Shown: positions 41,173 through 51,317, numbered from the stretch's first letter. The stretch is DNA of 64,000 nt from an uncultured Alistipes sp. (GCA_947573795.1 CANPHE010000008.1:1-64000); one strand, 5' to 3'. Notes: generated by a model not told the origin, from the letters alone. Made by a program: numbers and translations.

Positions 41173-44100
41173 ATGAAAAATTCGACTTTCTCGAGACCTT
41201 CCGCGCCTGCGGGCAGTGTCTTAGTCAAATGTTTGCTGTGCTGCTGGCTGCTCGTCGCCTGGGCAGGCGCATTCGCACAACAGACGTTGCACGTTACGGG
41301 TAGTGTCGCCGACGATACGGGAGCTGCCGTCGTCGGAGCTTCGGTCGTCGTACAGGGTACGCAGACAGGTACCACGACCGACGCTGGCGGCCGCTTCGCA
41401 CTCAACGTTCCGGCAAGCGGCGCCACGCTTTCGATTTCGTTCATCGGTTACACCACCCAGGAGGTTGCCGTAACCAAAGCGCGCAGCACGGTAGAGGTCG
41501 TGCTGACGGCCGACCGCATCGCGGTAGACGAAGTGGTCGTGGTGGGTTACGGCGAGCAGACCCGGCGTTCGGTCACGTCGTCCGTGGCCAAACTCGACGG
41601 CGAAGCCTTGCAGAACATCCCCATCTCCAGCGCGGGCGAGGGCCTCAAGGGCAAGATCGCGGGTCTGCGCGTCACGCAGACCAACTTCACCCCGGGCGGC
41701 GGCTTCTCCTATTCGATCCGCGGCGGTTCGTCGATCAACGGATCCAATGCGCCGCTGGTGCTGGTCGACGGTGTAGAACGCGACTTCTCCGCGATCAACC
41801 CCAACGACATCGCATCGGTCGACGTCCTGAAAGACGCCGCATCGTCGGCCATCTACGGTGCGAAAGCCTCGAACGGTATCATTCTGGTCACGACCAAGCG
41901 AGGCGGCTACAACAAGGCGCCCCGGATCACGTTCGAAGCCAACTGGGCCTATCAGAACACCGAAACCGAGATCGAATTCCTCAATGCGCGCGAGTACATC
42001 GAGGTCGTACGTACGGCCGTCGCGGAGTATCTCAGCGTGCCGTCGCGTGCCTCCGACGCCCTGAGCTACCTCAACGGACAGCATTCGGCCGGTATCGGCA
42101 ACAAACCCAACGGCAAATTCTCGACGCGCTACTACGATCCCGCCACGGACGAGCTTCCGGCCGGCTACCGGACGATGCCCGACCCGATCAATCCGTCGAA
42201 AACCATCATGTACCGCGATACGGACTGGCAAGACCTGCTCTACAACGGCGCCTGGTGGCAAAATTACTACCTGGGAGTTGACGGCGGCAGCGAACGCGTG
42301 CGCTATTCGGCCAGCCTGGGCTACACCGACGACGAGGGCGTAGCGCTCTCGACGGGCTACAACCGCGTGAACTTCAAGAGCAACCTCGACGCCAAGATCA
42401 CCAACCGTCTGACGGCCAGCTTCGGAGTCGACTTCGCCCGCACGAACACCGAGGCGTATGCCAACCAGCGCAACACCATTTCGCGCGCCCTGGCCAACCC
42501 GCCCACGATGAACGCCTACTACGACGACGGCACGCCGGTCGAGGGTTACAACGCCTCATCGCAGACGCCGCTGTTCTACGACAAATATTACGACCGCAGC
42601 AACCGCAAGAACTATCTCTCGCTGATCGGAGGGTTGAAATGGGAGATCATCGACGGTCTGACGGCCAACGTACACGGTTCGTTCTTCCACACGGACGCCA
42701 AGGCCAAACAATTCGTCGAAGCCAACGTCTGGGACGCCACGCGCAAATCGTCGTGGGCCCAAACCACGACCGAACGTCAGAAGTTGGAGGCCTATCTCAA
42801 CTACACCAAGACCTTCGCCCACGACCACACGATCTCGCTCATGGGCGGATACTCCTACCAGAAGCGCGAATACGAGACGATCAGCGTCGCAGGCTACGGC
42901 GCCACGTCGGACAAGGTGACCACGCTCAACGGTTCGTCGACGTTCGATCCCGACGACATCTCCTCCTCCGAGCAGCTCGAATGCCAGATCGGTTTCTTCG
43001 GCCGCGTGAACTACGACTACAAAGGGAAATACCTGCTCACGGCCACTTTCCGCGAGGACGCCTCGTCCAAATTCGCCAAGGACAACCGCTGGGGCTTCTT
43101 CCCGGGCATATCGGCCGGATGGGTGCTGACCGAAGAACCCTGGCTGAACAACCTCCGCCGGTTGAACTTCCTGAAGCTGCGCGCCAGCTACGGTTCGACG
43201 GGTAACAACGCTTCGGTCGGCATCTACGACGCTTACGGAGCCTACGGAGCCAGCTACATGTACAACGGCAACGCCGGCATCAAGCCGACGGACATGCCCA
43301 ACGAGAAGCTGCAATGGGAGACCTCCAACCAGCTCGACGTGGGTATCGAAGCGGGACTGTTCAAGAACCGCATCTACCTGAGCGCCGATTTCTTCGACAA
43401 ACGGACGCGCAACCTGCTCTACGAGCAGCAGTTGCCCAACACGACCGGCTTCTCGAAATTCTGGACCAACCTGGGTAAGGTCCGCTTCTGGGGATACGAA
43501 GTCGAACTCAGCACGCGCAACATCGTCAAGAAGAACTTCAGCTGGAATTCGAAACTGGTGCTGAGCTACCAGTGGAACCGCGTGCTGAAGCTCCCCAACA
43601 ACGGCATCGCCCAGAACCGTACGGGAGGTATCGCCTTGGGTGACGGAACCTTCTTCGGCGGCATCGCCGAAGGCGAACCCCTCCACCGTTTCTACGGCTA
43701 TGTCTCCACGGGCATCATCGAGACCGAGGAACAGGCCGCCAATGCCTACTACGATGCGCTCGCGCGCCAGCCGAAAGTCGGCGGCAAACGGGTCGGCGAC
43801 TACGAGTGGGCCGACCGCAACGGCGACGGTCAGATCACCAAAGCCGACCAGTTCTGCCTCGGCACGACCGTACCGCCCTTCACCGGAGGTCTCAACAATA
43901 CCTTCCGGCTGAAGAACTGGTCGCTGTCGATCTACCTCGACTGGGCCGTGGGCCACTCGATTTTCGATAGCTCCTACAACCGGTACTTCTTCGGTACGTT
44001 CACCAACAACTACGCACTGGCCAGGGAGGTGCTCAAATGCTGGAAGAAGCCGGGCGACGACACCCGATTCGCCAAATTCTGGGCCAACGACTCCAACTGG

Positions 44101-44382
44101 GGCAACGACAACTACAACCGCGACCGCAACAACAACTTCACCTACAAGGGCGACTACCTCTGCATCCGCGAAATCACGCTGCAATACTCGCTGCCCAAGA
44201 AACTCTTCACGAAAGTGGGTGTGAAGGGCGTAACGCTGACCGTATCGGGCAACAACCTCCACTACTTCACGGAGGTCCAGGGCATCTCGCCCGAGCGAGG
44301 CTCCGACACGACCTACGACGCCGACTACTACAACTATCCCCCCATCCGACGCCTCTCGTTCGGCGTACGGCTGATCTTTTAA
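41173..44382 (+). CDS. SusC-like TonB-dependent outer-membrane transporter
   Basis: A 1069-residue outer-membrane beta-barrel of the SusC/RagA family. Signal peptide to AFAQQ; a carboxypeptidase-regulatory-like domain (VTGSVADDTGAAVVGASVVVQG); a TonB box region (VDEVVVVGYGEQ); plug domain with IRGGSSINGSNAPLVLVDG and DVLKDAASSAIYG; then the barrel ending in F. It imports glycans with the SusD partner 22 bases downstream. An 8-codon frame (ATG at 41150, stop TGA overlapping this ATG) precedes it and may couple translation. Confidence 0.95.
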   Translation: MKNSTFSRPSAPAGSVLVKCLLCCWLLVAWAGAFAQQTLHVTGSVADDTGAAVVGASVVVQGTQTGTTTDAGGRFALNVPASGATLSISFIGYTTQEVAVTKARSTVEVVLTADRIAVDEVVVVGYGEQTRRSVTSSVAKLDGEALQNIPISSAGEGLKGKIAGLRVTQTNFTPGGGFSYSIRGGSSINGSNAPLVLVDGVERDFSAINPNDIASVDVLKDAASSAIYGAKASNGIILVTTKRGGYNKAPRITFEANWAYQNTETEIEFLNAREYIEVVRTAVAEYLSVPSRASDALSYLNGQHSAGIGNKPNGKFSTRYYDPATDELPAGYRTMPDPINPSKTIMYRDTDWQDLLYNGAWWQNYYLGVDGGSERVRYSASLGYTDDEGVALSTGYNRVNFKSNLDAKITNRLTASFGVDFARTNTEAYANQRNTISRALANPPTMNAYYDDGTPVEGYNASSQTPLFYDKYYDRSNRKNYLSLIGGLKWEIIDGLTANVHGSFFHTDAKAKQFVEANVWDATRKSSWAQTTTERQKLEAYLNYTKTFAHDHTISLMGGYSYQKREYETISVAGYGATSDKVTTLNGSSTFDPDDISSSEQLECQIGFFGRVNYDYKGKYLLTATFREDASSKFAKDNRWGFFPGISAGWVLTEEPWLNNLRRLNFLKLRASYGSTGNNASVGIYDAYGAYGASYMYNGNAGIKPTDMPNEKLQWETSNQLDVGIEAGLFKNRIYLSADFFDKRTRNLLYEQQLPNTTGFSKFWTNLGKVRFWGYEVELSTRNIVKKNFSWNSKLVLSYQWNRVLKLPNNGIAQNRTGGIALGDGTFFGGIAEGEPLHRFYGYVSTGIIETEEQAANAYYDALARQPKVGGKRVGDYEWADRNGDGQITKADQFCLGTTVPPFTGGLNNTFRLKNWSLSIYLDWAVGHSIFDSSYNRYFFGTFTNNYALAREVLKCWKKPGDDTRFAKFWANDSNWGNDNYNRDRNNNFTYKGDYLCIREITLQYSLPKKLFTKVGVKGVTLTVSGNNLHYFTEVQGISPERGSDTTYDADYYNYPPIRRLSFGVRLIF

Positions 44383-44403
44383 TCCCTATCAAGCAAAAAC
44401 GTC

Positions 44404-45873
44404 ATGAAACGCAAATTCATAAATCTCGTATTGCTCGCCGCGACCGCATTCGGCGCCGGCTCCTGTCTGGGAGACATGGATATCGAGCAAAAGAGCAAGA
44501 TCACCGCGACGAATATGTGGCTCGACGAGGACGACGCCTTGGGAGCCATGAACGGTCTTTACCACCAGCTGCGCGCTGCGTTCCAGACCGCGATCATCTA
44601 TTGGGGCGACTACCGCGCCGGAACGTTCGCCGACGGAGCCGGAGGTTCGGGCTCCTGCAAGAAGATGTTCAACAACGTCCTCGACAGCAGCGAGACCAAA
44701 GGTACCAACTGGGCGTCGAGCTATACGGCCATCAACGATGCCAACCTGATTATCAAGCACGTACCCGGTATTTCGTTCTCGAACGAGACGAACAAGAACC
44801 TCGTCCTGGCCAACGCCTATTTCGTACGCGCGTATATCTATTTCAACATCGCCCGCGTATGGGGCGACGCTCCGCTGCTGCTGAGCGGATTCGAGTCGAG
44901 CGACGCCGACCTGCAACCCTTCCGCGAGGATGAGGAACTCATCTACGCACAGGTGGCGCAGGATATCGAATCGGCGCTCGGACTGATGCCCGAATCGGCC
45001 GCCGACTGCACGATCGGCACGCGCAGCGCCGTGCAGATGCTCAAGGCCGACTACAACCTGTGGCTCTACCAGACCCGCGAGGGCGGCGACACGGCCCTGA
45101 CGGCTGCCGACGAAGCACTCGCCGAAGTGTTCAAGGACGGACGTCTGCAACTGCTCGGCTCCTATGCCGACGTCTTCGATATCACGAAGAAGAACAATGC
45201 CGAGATCATCCTGACGCTCCACCTGGGCCAGGGCGAATTCGAAGGCGGCTTCGCAAGCACCTACCTGCTGCCCCAGACGCGTTTCCACTCGGCGGCCGAG
45301 CATATCGAAACGCATGTCAAGCTGATGACCTCCGACGACCAGCGTTTCATCTTCTCGCCCTCTCTGGTCGAGCTGATGTACCGCGACGAACGCGACACGC
45401 GCACCAAGGTCAGCTACGGCGACTGGACGGATGCGGACGAAGGATACCGCTATACCTGGGTCAACAAATTCGCCGGGCTGTGGGAGGACAACAAACGTTA
45501 TTTCATCTCCGACATACCGTTGTACCGCTACGCCGAAGCCCTGCTGTTCAAGGCCGAGATCGAGAACGAGAAGGGCAACACCCCGACGGCTCTCGAATAC
45601 CTCAACCGAGTGGCCAAACGTGCCTACGGCGTCGAGAACTACTATACGACCACCGATTACTACGATTTCAAGGAGGCGCTCATGACCGAATACCTCAAGG
45701 AATTCGCCGGTGAAGGCAAGTCGTGGTGGAACTACATCCGCCTGGGCCTCGCCTTCACGAAGATCGAGTCGTTGCGGGGACGTCAGAACGAAACGAACAT
45801 CCTGCTGTGGCCGATCGCCAATGCCTGCATGAGCGAAAACCCGAACATCCGTCAGACGGTAGGTTACAAATAA
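44404..45873 (+). CDS. SusD-like glycan-binding lipoprotein
   Basis: A 489-residue RagB/SusD-family lipoprotein (signal LLAATAFGAGSC). It caps the SusC barrel on the cell surface and binds the incoming sugar. The N-terminal DDALGAMNGLYHQL, the TPR-like ANAYFVRAYIYFNIARVWGDAPLL, and the C-terminal LLWPIANACMSENPNIRQT are typical. The substrate is presumably sialic acid or a sialylated glycan, judging by the sialidase that follows. Confidence 0.95.
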   Translation: MKRKFINLVLLAATAFGAGSCLGDMDIEQKSKITATNMWLDEDDALGAMNGLYHQLRAAFQTAIIYWGDYRAGTFADGAGGSGSCKKMFNNVLDSSETKGTNWASSYTAINDANLIIKHVPGISFSNETNKNLVLANAYFVRAYIYFNIARVWGDAPLLLSGFESSDADLQPFREDEELIYAQVAQDIESALGLMPESAADCTIGTRSAVQMLKADYNLWLYQTREGGDTALTAADEALAEVFKDGRLQLLGSYADVFDITKKNNAEIILTLHLGQGEFEGGFASTYLLPQTRFHSAAEHIETHVKLMTSDDQRFIFSPSLVELMYRDERDTRTKVSYGDWTDADEGYRYTWVNKFAGLWEDNKRYFISDIPLYRYAEALLFKAEIENEKGNTPTALEYLNRVAKRAYGVENYYTTTDYYDFKEALMTEYLKEFAGEGKSWWNYIRLGLAFTKIESLRGRQNETNILLWPIANACMSENPNIRQTVGYK

Positions 45874-46019
45874 AAGCGATTATATACGCCACCCCGTCCC
45901 GCAGCGGGTCGCGCCGAAACCGGAGCGCCCCGAGCACGCGGCCGCCGATCTTCCGAAGCGGAATCGGGAAGCCGATCGGGGCGGAGTCGTAGATAACCAC
46001 ACCATTAAAACACATTGCA
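45874..46019. other. Spacer between susD and sialidase
   Basis: 146 bases without a gene; GC-rich with no clear hairpin terminator or TAnnTTTG promoter. Probably within the transcript. Confidence 0.45.
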
Positions 46020-47300
46020 ATGAAAGCCAAGATACTGAATATCCTTCTGCCGACACTGGCACTGACGATGATCGCGTGCGGCGATTCGTTCGAGTTCGGC
46101 GATCCGACGCACGATCTCGACGAAAAGACCGATCTCTCGCGCGGCACCGAACAGGTATTGTGGAAAAACAAAGGAGCCGTTTACGAAACCAAACGCATAC
46201 ACAACTACCGCATCCCCGGATTGGTGCGTACGCCCCACAAGCTCATCGCCTTCTGCGAGGCTCGCGAGGAGACCGGCTCGACCAACAAGGACGGCGGCGA
46301 TATCGACCTGGTATACCGCGTTTCGACCGACGGAGGTATGACCTGGGGACCCTCCCGCGTGCTGTTCGACGACGAAGACAACACTTGCGGCAATGCCTGC
46401 GGAATCTATACCGAGAGCGGACGGCTGGTGGTCGTCTGCTGCTGGCAGCGCACCGGCACGACCGAGGCCAAATTCAAGAGCAAATATTTCTCGTTCGAGG
46501 AGATGCAGCGATACGGCTGCCAGGCCGTCGGTTTCTACTCCGACGACGAAGGCGAGACGTGGAACGGTCCGTTCAAATGGTTCTCGGAGGACCGGAACTC
46601 GAACCCGGAGCGCTACGAATGGACCTCGTTCCTGAAGGTGGGTCCCAGCCATGCCATCCAGCTCCGGACGGGCGAACACAAAGGCCGCATCCTGGTGGGC
46701 TGCGACCACAAGTACAAGACCTTCGCCGGGCAGGCGATCACCGACACGGAGAGCGAGGATTATTACGGTTCGCACGTGGCCTATTCGGATGACAACGGCG
46801 AAACATGGCACATGCTCGAACTCGACGAGGAGCTGCACTACGGCAACGAGTGCACGCCGGTGGAACTCTCCGACGGCCGCATCTACCTCGACATGCGCGG
46901 CTCGGGAGCCTACGCGAAGATGCGCGGCGGCAGCTTCAGCGCCGACGGCGGAGTCACCTGGAGCCGCTATACGCCTATTTCGCTGCGGGTCGATCCGGGC
47001 TGCCAGGGTTCGATCGTGAACTACAACACGAACGGCGTTCCTTCGTCGGTGATTCTGGCCACCAGCAACAACAGCACCTCGCGCGCACATCTGTCGATCC
47101 GTGCCAGCCTCGACGACTGCGCCACCTGGAAACAGGACGTCTACGAGATCACCGACGGGAAATCGGGGTATTCGGACCTGGTAGTCTTCGACGACGGCAG
47201 CGTCGGCGTCCTCTACGAGAACGGAACGGGTGTCTACCGCGAACAGATATCGTTCCGCAGAATCCCGGCCGCCACGATCGCAAAATACATCAACGAATAA
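46020..47300 (+). CDS. Exo-alpha-sialidase (lipoprotein), first copy
   Basis: A 426-residue GH33-type sialidase with a lipoprotein signal (LALTMIACGDS), so it is held on the outer membrane. It has the Arg motif YRIPGLV, the acid/base Asp region GGDIDLVYR, and Asp boxes STDGGMTWG, SDDEGETWN, SDDNGETWH and SADGGVTWS. The nucleophile Tyr is probably in SGYSDLV near the end. It releases terminal sialic acid from host glycans. It lies downstream of susD; the next gene starts 12 bases after it. Confidence 0.95.
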   Translation: MKAKILNILLPTLALTMIACGDSFEFGDPTHDLDEKTDLSRGTEQVLWKNKGAVYETKRIHNYRIPGLVRTPHKLIAFCEAREETGSTNKDGGDIDLVYRVSTDGGMTWGPSRVLFDDEDNTCGNACGIYTESGRLVVVCCWQRTGTTEAKFKSKYFSFEEMQRYGCQAVGFYSDDEGETWNGPFKWFSEDRNSNPERYEWTSFLKVGPSHAIQLRTGEHKGRILVGCDHKYKTFAGQAITDTESEDYYGSHVAYSDDNGETWHMLELDEELHYGNECTPVELSDGRIYLDMRGSGAYAKMRGGSFSADGGVTWSRYTPISLRVDPGCQGSIVNYNTNGVPSSVILATSNNSTSRAHLSIRASLDDCATWKQDVYEITDGKSGYSDLVVFDDGSVGVLYENGTGVYREQISFRRIPAATIAKYINE

Positions 47301-47311
47301 AACCAAGCACC

Positions 47312-49546
47312 ATGAAAACAAGAATCATAGGAATCGTTTGCAGCATGCTGGCCGTAGCCTGCTCGCCCGATCTGAAAGATAAGAACAGCGTGCTCGAAAA
47401 CAACCGGCAGGAAGCGCAAATGTCCGTCGAGATTCGCGTGAGCGGCACGATGGTTTCGACCCGCTCGGACGCCACGGCCGCCGAACGCGCGGTCGACGAC
47501 TACGGAATCTATATCTTCGACGTGACCACCGGAGGTCTGCAATATTGCGAGCAGGGCATCGTCCCGTCCGCCGTCGAGCCGATCGAGGGGAGCCGCAACT
47601 ACCGGATCGGCACCCACGACATCGCACTGCCCACCGCCGGGCCGAAACAGATTTTCGTCGTGGCCAACGCAGGGCGGGGAATCTCGCTGCCGGCGCTCGT
47701 CACGGAGGGCGAGGCCACCGCAGAGACCGCAGCCACGCAGGTCGAGGCGTTCAGCAACGCCGTCGTACAGAAACTCTCGACCGGAGCCGCACCCGCTTCG
47801 CCGCTGGCGATGTACGGATCGAGCTGGATCGCCAGCGCCGAAGGCGCCAAGGTTCCCGTCTGCCTCGGACGGACCGTCGCGAAGATATCGGTACGCAATG
47901 CCGCGACCGACCGGATCGCCGTTTCGAACGTCGCCGTGACGGGAGCGCCCGCCGAATGGTATCCGTTCGCCGAAACCCTGCCCGCCGAGATGGCGACGAC
48001 GGACTACCCGGCCCTACCGCAGCCCGGCACCGGGGCGGAGGTACTCTCGTTCTACCTGCTGCCGACCTACCTGAACAAACCGACGGTCTCGGTCGAAGGT
48101 ACGTTCGACGGCAACGCCTTCTCGTGCCCGACTCCGATCGAAAGCACGCTCTACGCCGATTACGATTACAAACTCGACCTGAAAGTACGCGGCGGCAATG
48201 TCGTAGCGGTGCTCTCGCCCGACTTCAGCAGCAGCACCGAGATCGATCCGATCGAGGTATCGGGCCAATGGCTCTCGGACCGCAGAGCCGTAACGCTGCC
48301 CTTCACGCCCGAACCCAACTACGGATTCACGATCGACTACACGCTCAACATCGACGGATCGGCCGAGATCGAGAAGGGTCCGGAAGATTGGTACGACGCC
48401 GAAATCATCTCCGACAGCAAGATCCGCATCCGCACGCTCAAGGAGAACACCGGCAGCGAACGCACGGCGACCTTCGCCATCGCGGTGGGAGGCGTCAACT
48501 GCAACGTGAAGGTGACGCAGCAGGGACTCTCCGACGTCAAGACGGTGAAGTTCGGCAAAACGGAGTGGATGGACCGCTCGATCGGCGCGACGCTCCGCGC
48601 TTCGCAGGCCTATGCGAACGACCTGCGCAGCTTCGGCTATTACTACCAGTGGGGCCGCACCGTACCGTTCCCCGTCACGGGCGACGTGGAGGTCGTCACC
48701 ACGCAGATGACGCCGGCCGAGGCGCTCGCCAGCAAAGCCTTCATCGCCTACACGGGCGAGTCGCAGGACTGGAACGTGCAGGGTATCGAAGGCAGCTACG
48801 ACACCTATTGGGAGACCGTGACGCCGAACCCCTGTCCGGCGGGATGGCGGCTGCCGACCTACGAAGAACTCTCCGAGGTGATGCTGTACCGCGGTAACTC
48901 GTTCGTCTTCGCGAACTCCGTACAGAAAGCCGATGAGCTCGTCCCGGGCGGCAAACGGCCGTACGTCGGCGGCGGTTCGGGAGCCATCACCAAAGATACC
49001 GAAGTCATGTTCCATTCGGGTATCAAATACAAAGGCACGGACGAAGCCTATTACATCCGCCTGCAATGGATCAACAAGGGCGGTCATACGACCAAAACCC
49101 CGCCGGCCTCCGTCGTACACGAAAAAGATACGCAGCTCTACATGGCCGACGGTGAAAACATCCTGCGCATCGACCGGCTTCCGGCAACCGCCTCGGCCAA
49201 TTTCGCGAAGATCGCCGATGCCCGGAATTTCTGGTCGGATCACGAAACGGATCCGAATGTGGAGACGCTGATCTTCCCCTGCGGCGGACGGCGCGACGCC
49301 TCGGGAGCGGCAGTCGAAGTGAACAATGCGGCATTCTACTGGTCGCGTTCGATGTTCACGGGCGGCGACAACCAATATTCGAAGACGGCCACCACCTATG
49401 CCTCGGGACTGCTCTACTTCCGCCCCGCCGGACGTTGGATATTCATGTACGCCCCGGCGATCGGTGCGGCCCAGGTATATGCCGATACCGAAACGCTCGG
49501 ATACCGCAACCAAGCCATGCAAATCCGCTGCGTGAAAGAAAAATAA
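47312..49546 (+). CDS. Fimbrillin-like/FISUMP lipoprotein in sialic-acid locus
   Basis: A 744-residue lipoprotein (SMLAVACSPD). The N-terminal 300 residues look like a Mfa/FimB-type fimbrillin domain (STRSDATAAERAVDDYGIYIFD). About residues 325-410 are a BACON-like domain ending VKVTQQG. The last 330 residues are FISUMP-like (WMDRSIGATL, YYQWGRTVPFP, NPCPAGWRLPTYEEL, final MQIRCVKEK). The position after the sialidase suggests a surface glycan-binding protein (SGBP) of this locus, but this is inference. Confidence 0.78.
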   Translation: MKTRIIGIVCSMLAVACSPDLKDKNSVLENNRQEAQMSVEIRVSGTMVSTRSDATAAERAVDDYGIYIFDVTTGGLQYCEQGIVPSAVEPIEGSRNYRIGTHDIALPTAGPKQIFVVANAGRGISLPALVTEGEATAETAATQVEAFSNAVVQKLSTGAAPASPLAMYGSSWIASAEGAKVPVCLGRTVAKISVRNAATDRIAVSNVAVTGAPAEWYPFAETLPAEMATTDYPALPQPGTGAEVLSFYLLPTYLNKPTVSVEGTFDGNAFSCPTPIESTLYADYDYKLDLKVRGGNVVAVLSPDFSSSTEIDPIEVSGQWLSDRRAVTLPFTPEPNYGFTIDYTLNIDGSAEIEKGPEDWYDAEIISDSKIRIRTLKENTGSERTATFAIAVGGVNCNVKVTQQGLSDVKTVKFGKTEWMDRSIGATLRASQAYANDLRSFGYYYQWGRTVPFPVTGDVEVVTTQMTPAEALASKAFIAYTGESQDWNVQGIEGSYDTYWETVTPNPCPAGWRLPTYEELSEVMLYRGNSFVFANSVQKADELVPGGKRPYVGGGSGAITKDTEVMFHSGIKYKGTDEAYYIRLQWINKGGHTTKTPPASVVHEKDTQLYMADGENILRIDRLPATASANFAKIADARNFWSDHETDPNVETLIFPCGGRRDASGAAVEVNNAAFYWSRSMFTGGDNQYSKTATTYASGLLYFRPAGRWIFMYAPAIGAAQVYADTETLGYRNQAMQIRCVKEK

Positions 49547-49562
49547 CCCGACCGGACGAATC

Positions 49563-49585
49563 GGGGGCGGCGCCCTGCCGCCCCC
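49563..49585 (+). terminator. GC hairpin after FISUMP gene
   Basis: 9-bp perfect stem GGGGGCGGC/GCCGCCCCC with loop GCCCT and no T-run. Possible pause or mRNA-end stabiliser within the operon. Confidence 0.5.
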
Positions 49586-49613
49586 GCCATTCGCCGCTTT
49601 CGCAAACAAACCG

Positions 49614-51167
49614 ATGAGAACTCTTATTTTAGCATTCGCGGCGCTGTGCGCCGCACTGACCGCCCGGGCCCAGCAGCCCACCGTCGTCGGACGCGTGACC
49701 TGCCAAGGAAAGCCCGTGGCCGGCGCCGTCGTCTCGGACGGCGAACTGGTGACCCGCACCGATGCCGACGGCCGTTACGCGATGGACTCGCGAAAACCCT
49801 GCGGCTACGTCTTCCTGTCCATTCCCTCGGGCTACGAAGTGGCCGCCGACGGTCTGATCCCCCGCCACTTCGGCTACACGACCCATTGCGCCGTCGACAC
49901 GATCGATTTCGAACTCGAAAAGGTAAACAACGACAACTTCACGCTCTTCGTATCGGCCGACACCCACCTGCGGGGCGACCCCGAGGAACTCGATCTGCCG
50001 CAGTTCCGCAAATGGTACCTACCGCAAATCCGCCGCGAGATCGAGCGGACCAAAGGTCCCGTCTATTCGATCCATCTGGGCGACATGTCCACCGACATCA
50101 TGTGGCATCGAAACGATTTCGGACTCCGGAAATACCTCGATGTGATGAAGACCTATCCGTCGCCCGTCTTCCACATCCCGGGCAACCACGACAACGAGCG
50201 TTTCGTCGGCATGGAGGTACCCGACCGGCTGTGGGACAGCCTGGCGCAGGCCCCCTACCGCCGAATAATCGGCCCGAACTACTACTCGTTCAACCTGGGC
50301 AAGGTCCATTTCGTCATGCTCGACAACATCATCGTGCGCCGCAGCATCCTGAAGAAGAACAAAGCCTCGTCGCACAACGATTACAAGCTCGACGAGCGGC
50401 AGCTTCGCTGGCTCGCACGCGACCTGGAGACCGTAGCCGACGCTACGCCGCTGGTGATCTGCATGCACGTGCCCATTTTCCGCTATACGGGCATCCGCGA
50501 GGACGGCACGGGCGAATTCACCCCGGCGCTGACCGAGATGCACGATCAGATCATGCCGCTGCTCGGACGGTTCGACAACGTACGCATGCTTACGGGCCAC
50601 TGCCACGTCTTCATCAACATCCCCGTCAACGAGCACATCCGCCAGCACTCCTTCGTCTCGGCCTCGGCCGTATCGTGGAAAATCAACGGTCCCGAAAGCC
50701 GTCTCATCAGCGAGGACGGTACGCCGGGCGGTTACGGGGTCTTCAAGTTCCGGGGCGACAAGGTCGACTGGCAGTTCCACCCCAACGGCTACGAAGCCGA
50801 TAAGAACCAATTCCGCGTCTACGACCTCAACACCGTACCCGAGGAGTTCGGCGGCCAACCCGGGAGCAATCGCGTGCTGGTGAACGTCTACAACTGGGAT
50901 GACGACTGGCGAATTTCCGTACGCGAAAACGGCCGCGAGATCGGTGCGAAACGCACCTGGACCCGCGACCCGCTCTACCGGCTGATCCGCCGCGACGCAC
51001 TCCCCACACGTCCTACGGCATTCCTGGCGATCAACAACGCCCATATGTTCGTCGTCGAGACTTCGGATGCCGCCTCGACGCTCGATATCGTCGTAACGGA
51101 CGGCGCCGGACGCCGCTACCGGCAGCGGGTCGAACGTCCCAAGACCTTCGACTGGCGCATCGAATAA
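49614..51167 (+). CDS. Calcineurin-like metallophosphoesterase, exported
   Basis: A 517-residue exported protein (signal LAFAALCAALTARAQQ). Residues 25-100 are a carboxypeptidase-regulatory-like domain; residues 105-360 a metallophosphatase core with SADTHLRG, HLGDMSTDI, GNHDNERF, ICMHVP and TGHCHVF, the five metal-binding motifs; the rest is the beta-rich C-terminal domain of this class. It would remove phosphate from a periplasmic or surface substrate, perhaps a phosphorylated glycan. It closes the nanA transcript. Confidence 0.88.
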   Translation: MRTLILAFAALCAALTARAQQPTVVGRVTCQGKPVAGAVVSDGELVTRTDADGRYAMDSRKPCGYVFLSIPSGYEVAADGLIPRHFGYTTHCAVDTIDFELEKVNNDNFTLFVSADTHLRGDPEELDLPQFRKWYLPQIRREIERTKGPVYSIHLGDMSTDIMWHRNDFGLRKYLDVMKTYPSPVFHIPGNHDNERFVGMEVPDRLWDSLAQAPYRRIIGPNYYSFNLGKVHFVMLDNIIVRRSILKKNKASSHNDYKLDERQLRWLARDLETVADATPLVICMHVPIFRYTGIREDGTGEFTPALTEMHDQIMPLLGRFDNVRMLTGHCHVFINIPVNEHIRQHSFVSASAVSWKINGPESRLISEDGTPGGYGVFKFRGDKVDWQFHPNGYEADKNQFRVYDLNTVPEEFGGQPGSNRVLVNVYNWDDDWRISVRENGREIGAKRTWTRDPLYRLIRRDALPTRPTAFLAINNAHMFVVETSDAASTLDIVVTDGAGRRYRQRVERPKTFDWRIE

Positions 51168-51174
51168 TCGGGCT

Positions 51175-51208
51175 CCGCCTGCCGGTTCGCGAAGACTCCG
51201 GCAGGCGG
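51175..51208 (+). terminator. Terminator of nan-sus operon
   Basis: 11-bp perfect stem CCGCCTGCCGG/CCGGCAGGCGG with a 12-base loop, 8 bases after the phosphoesterase stop. No long T-run. Confidence 0.65.
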
Positions 51209-51293
51209 GCCCGTTTCCGCATCAAATGACAAGAAAGACAACCCGCAAGCCGATTTATCAGAATAAAGTGACAAATAAACGGAAAATAAATCT

Positions 51294-51301
51294 TACCTTT
51301 G
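51294..51301 (+). promoter_or_regulatory. -7 element of GntR gene
   Basis: TACCTTTG, full match, 16 bases before the ATG. An operator half-site ACAAAT (51271-51276), in a TGACAAATAA context like that downstream of the nanA promoter, lies 17 bases upstream and may serve autoregulation. Confidence 0.6.
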
Positions 51302-51317
51302 TCGAAAGTTTCCAGTT

